From the NCBI GenBank assembly GCA_030686995.1, contig JARVZY010002404.1:1-64000 (forward strand): DNA of 64,000 nucleotides, read 5' to 3'. The translations under genes were made by a program, and so were the position numbers. This document shows, in pieces, positions 55,871-64,000 of this stretch. Below the pieces are notes generated by a model. It searched no databases. It saw only the letters and a list, made by a program, of their open reading frames with translations, and was not told where the DNA came from. The stretch is from Artemisia argyi (Eukaryota > Streptophyta > Magnoliopsida > Asterales > Asteraceae). The first letter of the stretch is position 1; each line of letters starts with the position of its first letter.

Positions 55871-55920
<50 letters not shown>

Positions 55921-56032
55921 CCCAGTGCCCTATTTTTAACTTATACCCATTAATTTCACCATTTTTTAAACACAACTTCACAATTTTATACTCTAACACT
56001 CTCAACACTTTTATTTCACCATTTTATACAAA

Positions 56033-56460
56033 ATGTCTCAAGAAACACTCCTCGAACCACCAAGCATCAACAATGAAAAAAAAAATACCCGAAGCAATCC
56101 CCCGACACCCGAAGAAACGTTTAATCTCGGAAATACTCCACCGTCAAACCAAAAAATGAACTTACGACCACAATCATACTATTATAACCAACCTTACCCA
56201 ACCCAACCAAACCGAAACCCATACCCACAACAAAACGCTTTTAACCAATACTCACAACAACAACGAAATGCATTTAGCCAATTCTCGTCATAACCAAACA
56301 CGCTCCCATTCATCACTCGTGAGGACTCTCCCGTCGAAGTCACAGCCTCATCACCACCACCGACCACCACGAAGCCAACGGCTAAAAGACGCCAAAAGAG
56401 GATATTTCGAAACGAGGACGCGAAAACGAGGATCGTTTACGGTTTTAATAATGTATGTAA
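56033..56460 (+). pseudogene. PIF/Harbinger-like ORF1 N-terminal fragment
   Basis: ATG 56033 (MSQETLLEPPSINNEKK) follows an A-rich leader. An Asn/Gln/Tyr/Pro-rich region contains YYYNQPYPTQPNRNPYPQQN. A stop at 56291-56293 is followed, in the same frame, by FITREDSPVEV and PTTTKPTAKRRQKR, a pattern I know from the Myb/SANT-like ORF1 proteins of plant Harbinger elements. The SANT domain itself is missing, so this is a truncated non-autonomous copy. The family call is from resemblance; moderate certainty. Confidence 0.5.
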
Positions 56461-56599
56461 TATTTTTAATTCAGTAATGTTTTTAATTTATGAATAAAAG
56501 TTTTTAATTTCGTACATTTACGTTTTTAATTTCATACGTTTACTTTTATATTCACATTTACATTTTATTATGAATAAAAGTATTTAAATAAAAAAATGG

Positions 56600-56750
56600 G
56601 TATGAAATGTGAGAGGAATGTGACCACTATGGTTGAAAAGTGAGAGGGAGTGAGAGTAAGTGAGAGGCGAGAGAAAGCTAAGACGACGCTGATAGGTAAG
56701 TTGAATGGGGTAGTGGCCAAATGTGACCACTATTTTTAGTCTTACATATC
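56600..56750. repeat. Probable 3' end of the Harbinger-like fragment
   Basis: gtgaccactatggttgaaaag and ggccaaatgtgaccactattt frame a GA-rich stretch, and gtgaccacta recurs. The end looks like DNA-transposon terminal sequence, but the matching left end was not identified. Confidence 0.35.
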
Positions 56751-56874
56751 AAACTTTTTCACACATACCAAAGGATAAATTTCAACCATTCATGTTTCTG
56801 TTGAGAAAAAAAAGGGAAGATTAATATATATTTAAATTAAAATTTTAATTGCACTTATATTTTTATAATTTAAA

Positions 56875-56985
56875 TATTTAATAAACCGTTTATCGTTACA
56901 CAAAATATATTATACTTTTACGACGAATATTTAATTATATTTTTATAGACGGGCACTTTGATACACTTTCGGCAAACTTTTTTTG
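56875..56985. repeat. Dispersed repeat, copy 2
   Basis: Matches copy 1 at 53218-53320 in the same orientation with scattered differences (for example gacgggcactttgatacact). No minisatellite follows this copy. Confidence 0.65.
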
Positions 56986-57700
56986 GTCATTTCTTCACGT
57001 TTTATTTTCGGTATTGAAATTCGCGTGACATACTACATGCGATTTAGCACTGATATGGAAGTTCGAACACTAAACATCTGTACTAAAATTGACATAAGTA
57101 TTTGTCTATAAATCAAAAACTTTTCATGTTTTTTGGAATAAAAAAAATACATTCATGGCTTTTCAACCATATATCACACACTGTATTCGAATTATATATT
57201 ATACCAATTCATTCGTGAAACTTTTATAATCACATGTGATAACAACACATGTTGTAAAAATCATGTGTGGTTAAAATCAAATGTGATTTTATGTGACAAC
57301 TGGCAAATTAGGGAACTATTTAAAAACCCGCATTACTTTAAATTTAACGATTTTTGAATATTTGAAAGTTATTCGCGAGGAATTTGTAAACGTTGAACCG
57401 TGATTTTGAATTTCATGGTATTTATGGAATTTGATTTTTGAATTATTGTATTAGTTTGGAATATTCGTGGTGATTTATTTTGAGATATCTATTAGGCACT
57501 ACGTTGACTCCGGCACTATGATAACCTAACAAAATTTTAAATATTGTGAATGATTGGTTCGGTTTATATTTTTTTGGAACGTATCGTGGTATTTCATAAT
57601 TTTGAGAATGAGCTCGGTTCGAGAGAGTTGGTATATTTTAAATAAGTTTCGGGTTTTGGTCCGTGTATTCTACACCTAGTTACCTCACCCACACTACCAA
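56986..57700. other. Intergenic, no gene seen
   Basis: AT-rich sequence. Words such as cacatgtgataa and tcatgtgtggtt at 57180-57300 partly mirror each other. No frame or element end is supported. Confidence 0.35.
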
Positions 57701-57734
<34 letters not shown>

Positions 57735-57749
57735 GTTATTATTATTATT
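57701..57749. repeat. ATT trinucleotide microsatellite
   Basis: About 16 units of tat/att with one interruption (ttg). Poly-Ile or poly-Asn frames over it are artefacts. Confidence 0.9.
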
Positions 57750-59172
57750 TTTCTTTTTCTTTTTGAGGGTAATACAAAAATCGTCCTTGTGGTCTTTTCC
57801 CTGGCACAAAAACACGACACAAACAACACCACTCATATTACTCTCTCTCTCTAAATCTCATCATCTCCCTCTCACTAATACCCTAGCCGTCGCCCCCATA
57901 ATTTGGCCACCACAGTTACACCGCCGCTCCACCATCAACACCACCACCACCAATCGACTCCCTTTTTCTTCCTCTACAAGATCCACTCAAACACGCGCCT
58001 TAAATATCACTTTTTCACCTCGTTTAATCATAGAAACCGCCACCATCCTTCTTATTTTCAAAGTTTATCACGTCTTGGTTTTAGAAATCGAAGGTGAGAC
58101 GAGTTTTTAACTCGTATTTTGGTGGAAAACATGACCAAGGGTCACGAATTTATTGTTTCTTTTGGGTTTATGGTTAAAAACATAAGAACTCAATTGGGTT
58201 TTTGATAAAATGGATTAAATGTGAGGTTTGGTATCCGTGGGTGTCGACTTTCATGCGTTTGGTGCTTGGATTTGATAGCTTGGATGTGTTTGGTTTCGTT
58301 TTGTGGCTCGATGGAGCTTAGCCGAGACCTTGTAGTCTCGGTATTGTGGATTATGGCTCGTTTGGGAGCTCAACGTGACCCCTTGGTCCGTTGGTTTGAT
58401 TTTTGACTCGATTAGGAATCGATTTGATGCTTGTTGTGGATATTTGTTGTTGTCGCGACCCACGGGGTCCGGTTGGCGGATTTGTGTAGGCTCGAGTAAG
58501 CTTAAGCCGAGACCAAATAGGTCTTGGGTTCGAGTCCTTGTGACTCATGGTCTAGCCGAGACCCAAATGGGTCTCCCAGCTCTAGTTTTGGCTTGGTAAA
58601 CTAACCCGGATTACATGTAATGTGGTGATTTTCCTTGTTGTGTTCATATTGTTATTATTTTTGTTGTTGTGATATTTGGTTTTCGGCCGATGTACTTGGT
58701 TGGGTCGAGACCTTTGTGGTCTCGACAATGGACTTATTTTGATGATTGAGGAGTTGTTGTCGAATGGTAATTGGAACCGGTTTTGAGACGGTGAATTAGA
58801 TTGACGGAGATAGGTTAGTCGGGTGCCGTAGTCGGACCCTATTGTTGTAGCATGTGATATGGGAATTGTTGGACGGAGATGGATTACTTGGTTGAGATTG
58901 GTTATCATTATTACTTGGACTTTGGTTGTGCGTGTCGAAGTCACATTGACTCTCTAGTCAACGGTTGATTTTGACAAAACGCCGTGACATTTGGACTTAG
59001 ACAATGAGCCGAGGGTGATGACTCGGACATGTGACCATCTTATATAACTTGATGTAAATCATAATCAAAATTAATAATAAACACTCGTAATAATATTATT
59101 AATAATATAAACGTTTATATGAATATATAAACGTGAAAACGTGTATATATCTATACAAGTGCGTATATTAAT
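57750..59172 (+). other. LTR-like or gene-leader-like stretch with four hairpins
   Basis: 57835-58100 is CT/CA-rich with ctctctctct and clusters of accaccacc, like the leader in plant Gypsy (Tekay-type) LTRs or in genes. Open frames here (57733-58110) have no family resemblance. At 58321-58726 four small hairpins of the form cgagacc-loop-ggtctcg recur. gactctctagtcaacggttg at about 58945 also suits an LTR. No duplicate of the stretch occurs in the window, so the call stays open. Confidence 0.35.
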
Positions 59173-60594
59173 GCGTGGGAATTGCACCAGACTTTACCTC
59201 TCGAGGGATCTCGAGAAGCTTACAACCCCCACCAGGCAGTGTACCTGATCGATGTAGTATAGTATAATGACAAGTACCGGGGGATTGATCGTTCAGCTAG
59301 GAATAGTGTCGCTAGGATTAGAAAACCTAAAGACTAGGTCTAGAGATGAGGGATGATTCTTTTTGTATTTTTATATTTTTTAGAAAACAAATTAAAATCT
59401 CGGGTTTGAAGGATTTGGGGCGGAATTAGTTGCTAGTCAACTAACCCAATACTAAAGATGCAATCAAAATAAAATACTAAAAATGAAAATAAACTAAATT
59501 AAACTAAAGTTGTGAGCAAAATGTGGGAGAAATGTGTTTACTTAGATTTCACTACTCCCTATATATCTTTTACACGTTAATTACTTGGTATAGTGGCGTG
59601 GATGACGGATTGTATTCCTTAATACCATTCATGGGGTGGCGTACTTACTTCCCCAATCCTATGAGTGCCTACTTCACTCCTATGTCGAGCCGGCTAAGAA
59701 GCTCCGAACATGGGATTATTATAATTTACTCATGCATTAAATACAACCAATAAAACCTAGTACACATCGGTTCATGTTTCCTAAGATGTTCAAGCATGTT
59801 ACACAATAGAGATCTGCCAGTTTTCTTAAGCCTAACATTGAAATCATTCATCCAATACAACCATAAACAGGTAATTAACACATAATTAACATCTAGGTTT
59901 CATTAGATCTAAGCAAACACAAGATAAATCTAGCCTAGCATGTTGAAATCAAGACAAGTAAAAGATATAATCAACCAACACATAGACATATTGATTGAAT
60001 TAAAGAGAAGACTTATCTTAATAGCACATGAAAGGATTCAAGGGGTGAAAACCCTTGAAAGTACTGTAAAATATGAGCTGGGGTTTACAAAGTTCGGCCC
60101 TAGGGTTCTCTACACAAGTTCCTCTCTGATGAATGAAAAATAGAAAACTATATATAGAGTTTAGAAGGTGAGGGCGTCAAGAACAAATGTCTGACGCCGT
60201 CATCTCGCCGCCAAATAGTTCCTCGGACTGCCTAGATCTGGATCTGACGCCGTCATGTGTACACCTTATGCAGACCGTCACCAAAATAACTCTTGACACC
60301 CTTGTTGCGACGCCGTCAGGTTTGCACTGGGTCGTCACCACTTTTACTCCTGACGCCGTCAGGGTCTTTCTGTTGACGTCGTCAGGTACTGTTCTCAGCA
60401 TGGAAAATTAAGTCTTTGGCGTTTTCTTCACTTTTATGCTCCAAAAACATCCGAATTGCTTCCTTTTCCAGATTTCACTCCCAAAGTACCTAAAATCACA
60501 AAAGGAACGATTTAGGGTAATATTTGATCAAATAAATTCAATTCCGGGCTTAAATGACCCCTTAAAAGTGGTTCATTTTTTGCCTCATCATATA
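59173..60594 (-). repeat. 3' LTR of the right-hand Gypsy element
   Basis: On the minus strand it starts TGATGAGGCAAAAAATG and ends near TTCCCACGCA, about 1.4 kb. It has four exact TGACG-N-CGTCA sites (60192-60202, 60245-60255, 60351-60361, 60374-60384). ctatatatagag at about 60150 gives a TATA-like element. The frame at 60177-60411 is a shadow of the repeated motif. Confidence 0.7.
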
Positions 60595-63047
60595 CCCTTA
60601 CACTTGAGATTTGCTTGTCCTCAAGCAAATGCGCTTTTATTCTAATCAAAATACAAGTTAGGGGTCATTTAACACTAATATAAAAGTAATTACAACAAAT
60701 AATCGTTTCACAAAAGACCAAAGACAAGCACGGAGGTCATACACTAGCACCTCACAAATAGTGTTTAGATACTCACATCTCTCGGGTGTAATAAAGTAAT
60801 ATCACAATATGGAAATGGAAAACATCTCTCACTACCTGTCATAGCAAAATAGATTACCATAGGCTTGGGAAAGGATCAAACCTCCACCACATGGCGTAAG
60901 CACCTAGGATAAACTATCAAAGAGGTCTTTTTAAAGGGTTGTAACGTTAGGTGTAGGGATATAAAATACACGGTTTTTTGGATATAGGCAGTCTTTACTG
61001 GTGGCGAGTTAACAATCTTGGTCAATTACATGTACAATATGGCGTTGCTAAGCCAAGACTAGACTCGACTTAAGCTAATAAATGAAAAATAACAAAAATA
61101 TAAAATGAACATAAAATGAAAAGGGATGGTAGTCCGTATGTTTTTTCTCTTTTTTTTTATTTTATTTTATTTATTATTATTTTTTTTTTTTGCATACACT
61201 CTTACCCTACCATCCAAAATAATACATCATAGGGAATGAACATTCCTCTTACACTTGAATTTTTACATACTTTACAATAAACTAATCTAATGACTCGAAT
61301 TAAGAAAATTGAAACACTTGGGGTACTTTTAAGATTAACGTACATATGGGGGTAATAAATGATGTTCTTCCCCATTACTCCATAACATAAGTACTTTACC
61401 TATGAGTCCCAATCGTCCCAAAACAATATGTACAAGGATATGACTCGACTCAGCAACCATGTAATCAATTAGATAATTAACTAAGGGTTTAAACAAATAA
61501 CAATAATGCACTAAAGATGAGTGCATGCACGGAAGGCTAAGGCGATTGGGTGTACATTTGAGTGGGGTGTAACAAATTCTTCCTTTAAGTAAGATGCTTA
61601 AAGTTAGAAACGAAAAGATAGGCTCGGAAGGGTGTACTAGGGGTTTCGTGTACTAAAAATGAGTATAACGCTAAGAGTGTGGGAAAAATTAGTTGACTTA
61701 ATTAGTCAAGTAATATGACTTAAATGGTCAAGTAATTATGATACGGGTTTAACACAAGGGTGATCCTAATGCCTCTTATCATGTAGTAAATCCTACTACA
61801 CGAATGTAGTCTCACTAGCGGTCTCGGGATGCATCACTAACGCAAGTTCTAGAATCTAAATGCTACCGGTACACTCATAAGCACTAATAGTAAATGCTTT
61901 TCCTATCAAATCTAAAGGCGAACCTCACATATTTGGGTGGAAAATTTTTCTGAATAGTACGGTTTTGTGCTAGTCATACAATCTCCTATCCATGAGACGC
62001 TTGCTATGGCTAAAGTTTCACTCCTAAATATTGTAAAAAATTTTAAATTTGGCGCTAAAATTGCACTAACAAGTATTTCTCATAGTTTTATTACACATCT
62101 ACCATCAAACAAACAAACTCAAGCGAAAGTGTATCTGTAAGGTATCATCATTTTACCCTCCCCTTACACTTAGGATGAACATTGTCCCCAATGTTCAAGT
62201 AAAGAATGTAAAAGTAAAATAAGTAAAAGGAATGAAATCAAATACTCCCCTGATTCGCTCGGTATGGATAATAAGGTGGCCAGGTTAGATCTTCCTCCAA
62301 GAAAATGAACAATCAAAACTTCCCTTCCAGAAAAATAATCATCTTCTTGTCATACATAACCTATAAATCCTGAGAAAACAGACAAGGCAACCTCGCATAA
62401 AATCGACGGCAATCTATATATGCTAATAAATCCTAGAAAACAAAATAAGATATAATGCTTGTGGAATGATGTTTGCAGATTTCCTTGAGATTATAAAACT
62501 AATAATTCAACAAAAACTTTAAGACTCCATTAGAAAAACAAAACTGGTAAAATTTCCAGATTTTTACACGTGACGCCGTCAAGAGTAAACTCGTGACGCC
62601 GTCAGAAGTGACCTGCAGAAATTCTTATGTTAAGTTTCCGGAAAATTTCTGAAAAAACTTGGTCCTACTTCCTGGAAAATCCTGCAAAACTTCATTATGA
62701 CTTGATACAAGCATTTGACTCTAACAAATACGAATATACATGTTCATTTAATATTGTGGAGAATCATCATCGGTTTTTGTTTCTTAAAGACATATTTGGG
62801 GTTTCCCCTTACACTTATCTTTTGCAAAAATACCTTTGGGTGAAGTTAAGACTAGGACAAACAACAAAATAAAGTATTTTCACTATTTTAGTTTTTGAAA
62901 CATGATCTACCAACAATAAAAATAAAACATGCATACGGAAGCAAATAACAAACAAACAAAATAAAAATCACACACAAAAAATGGGTTGCCTCCCAAGAAG
63001 TGCTTTTCTTTATTTACGAGTCTTGTAGCTCGACTCAAGGTCATGGG
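60595..63047 (-). other. Non-coding region between extra ORF and 3' LTR of the Gypsy element
   Basis: About 2.4 kb with no supported gene. It contains ccttacacttgag next to the LTR (purine-rich aagtgtaaggg on the minus strand, a plausible polypurine tract), two more TGACGCCGTCA sites (62571-62581, 62594-62604) and cattgtccccaatgttca at about 62180. Long 3' untranslated stretches are normal for Athila-like elements. Confidence 0.6.
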
Positions 63048-63944
63048 TTACCGTGTGTCACTTCTGCTCACATAACCAAGCGTGAGCCATCTAATAGTCA
63101 CCTCATCTTTCCTATAATCATCTCCTAACTCTAAACATCCGCGATAATATCTTTTATTCTTTTCATGAGTATATTTAAGCCCTTTTCTCTTATCATTATC
63201 ACTTAGCATTTCTATGGGCGGATACCTACTACACTTCTCCATGAAAAAATCCTTGAACCTAGGGTGTGCACGGGGCATTTGCCAGACAAAATCTTCATCC
63301 CCATCCGAGAATGTAATTAACCCTTCCATAAGTTTTTCATCAAGGTTGGTCAACCTTTTGAAAGGTTTTCCAAACACAACTTGGGTTAACTTACTGTCAA
63401 TAAACTCTCCTAGATTCTCCATAACCATGAACTCAACAAGATAAGCAAAGCTTCCTACGAACACATGCAATGATATTGCCCTAGCAATGATATTATCTCC
63501 TTTATATTCTAACTCATCTACCATGATTTTATTATATTCATTACGCGAGATTATGTTCATTGGGAGAAATGAGTTAAGGTAGGCATTAAAACTCCTAAAT
63601 CCAATCTTACAAGGAAATTGCGTATTGAATGAGCTATCACTCTCAGTCTTTGTTCTAGGTTCGACATATCTAAGAGGGTTCACTTCATCTTCCATCCTAT
63701 CCTTATTAATTACATCACCATCATCTAGATCCTTATCGGAGTCTGAATAGTAAAAAGGACTAGCCCTTTGGTCATCATCATGGTCAGACTCCTCTATCTC
63801 AGAATTATTGTCAAAGTGGTGGTTAGGCGAGAGGTTAGGTGGGTTCTCATTTTCCACTAAAGGGATTGGGGAGGGCATTTGGAAAATCCTACGACGAAAA
63901 ACACGAATAACAGGAATCAAACAATCAATGTTATTGTTATCCAT
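63048..63944 (-). CDS. Extra 3' ORF of a Gypsy element, retropepsin-like core
   Basis: 298 codons, intact, from ATG 63944. Residues 1-100 are acidic and disordered-looking (SEIEESDHDDDQ, SDSDKDLDDGD). About 125-200 (FLPMNIISRNEY, DELEYKGDNIIARAIS, HVFVGSFAYLVEFMVMENLG, VVFGKPFKR) look like the beta-rich fold of retroviral-type proteases, but no Asp-Thr/Ser-Gly active site is seen. About 200-260 continues WQMPRAHPRFKDFF. Many composite genomes carry this ORF downstream of Gypsy pol. Role unknown: perhaps a degraded protease copy used for binding. It is not an envelope protein as far as can be seen (no signal peptide or membrane span). Confidence 0.65.
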   Translation of the reverse strand: MDNNNIDCLIPVIRVFRRRIFQMPSPIPLVENENPPNLSPNHHFDNNSEIEESDHDDDQRASPFYYSDSDKDLDDGDVINKDRMEDEVNPLRYVEPRTKTESDSSFNTQFPCKIGFRSFNAYLNSFLPMNIISRNEYNKIMVDELEYKGDNIIARAISLHVFVGSFAYLVEFMVMENLGEFIDSKLTQVVFGKPFKRLTNLDEKLMEGLITFSDGDEDFVWQMPRAHPRFKDFFMEKCSRYPPIEMLSDNDKRKGLKYTHEKNKRYYRGCLELGDDYRKDEVTIRWLTLGYVSRSDTR

Positions 63945-64000
63945 CGAGATAGTTTACGAACAAAGGACACAAAGAAATAAGATAGGCTAAAGAGAACCTA
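63945..64000 (-). other. Window edge, element interior
   Basis: 56 bp of leader before the extra ORF; the Gypsy element continues past the window. Confidence 0.5.

Larger units (their letters stand above)
59173..64000 (-). mobile_element. Gypsy element (Athila-like), 3' part, runs off the right edge
   Basis: From right to left: an extra ORF (63944-63048), a non-coding stretch with the typical tgggttgcctcccaagaag (62981-63000) and ttgtcctcaagcaaa (60616-60630) words, then the 3' LTR (60594-59173). Gag and pol would lie beyond 64000. It belongs to the same broad family as the old element at 8.3 kb: both LTRs start TGAGG-like and share TGACG-N-CGTCA motifs. It looks less decayed than that one. 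Confidence 0.75.

Noticed and set aside
55617..56159. 180-residue frame with a Lys run
   Set aside because: Runs from the C-rich MITE end across an A tract into the Harbinger-like fragment in a different frame; not a single gene.
58490..58545. Possible tRNA B box (gggttcgagtcc)
   Set aside because: No A box at the right distance and no cloverleaf; it belongs to the hairpin-rich LTR-like stretch.
60177..60411. Two 74-residue frames on opposite strands in the LTR
   Set aside because: Both come from the TGACG-N-CGTCA repeats; no coding context.

Overview
The window is repeat-dense plant nuclear DNA. The Copia and Gypsy protein families, the very AT-rich spacers and the types of small DNA transposon resemble those I know from Asteraceae, especially Anthemideae such as Tanacetum. 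That placement is inference from family resemblance; no alignment was run. The only gene that looks cellular is a small J-domain (DnaJ20-like) gene near 42.5 kb, and its reading frame carries a premature stop. Almost everything else is transposable elements, many nested and most decayed.

Layout. 1-8.3 kb: a tandemly duplicated foldback repeat, a 567-bp inverted-repeat transposon (728-1294), a badly decayed Copia element (from 2504) split by a Stowaway-like MITE (5444-5765), and a hAT-type MITE with a perfect 8-bp target duplication (7467-7648). 8.3-34.2 kb: one old Gypsy element (gag remnant, pol deleted) that later received two Copia insertions. One is a 6.5-kb plus-strand Copia (10832-17286). 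The other is a 15.9-kb minus-strand Copia (18230-34097) with gag-pol, a very long extra 3' reading frame and an antisense reading frame. That large element was in turn hit by a 3.5-kb non-autonomous Copia (21353-24819). Target duplications and LTR mismatch counts fix the order of events.

34.2-45.6 kb: MITE and LTR-type fragments, a probable Helitron carrying exon-like scraps and ending at 42264, the J-domain gene, and a second short Helitron (43154-43554). 45.6-52.9 kb: a 5'-truncated minus-strand LINE flanked by a 16-bp target duplication and itself interrupted by about 3.7 kb of AT-rich, AAGCT-rich DNA that holds a tRNA-like SINE head. 52.9-59.2 kb: a minisatellite, a dispersed repeat pair, a hAT-type MITE (55048-55779), a Harbinger-like ORF1 fragment, microsatellites and an LTR-like stretch with four matching small hairpins. 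59.2 kb to the end: the 3' part of a minus-strand Gypsy element (3' LTR, long untranslated stretch and an intact 298-residue extra ORF), which runs off the right edge.

Working together: most coding remnants are pieces of polyproteins (gag coat, protease, integrase, reverse transcriptase, RNase H). Nearly all carry stops, frameshifts or changed catalytic residues, so none of the autonomous families looks able to move by itself now. The least ordinary features are the antisense ORF with its own TATA box inside the big Copia, that element's long 3' ORF, the repeated TGACG-N-CGTCA motifs of the Gypsy elements, and the interrupted J-domain gene.
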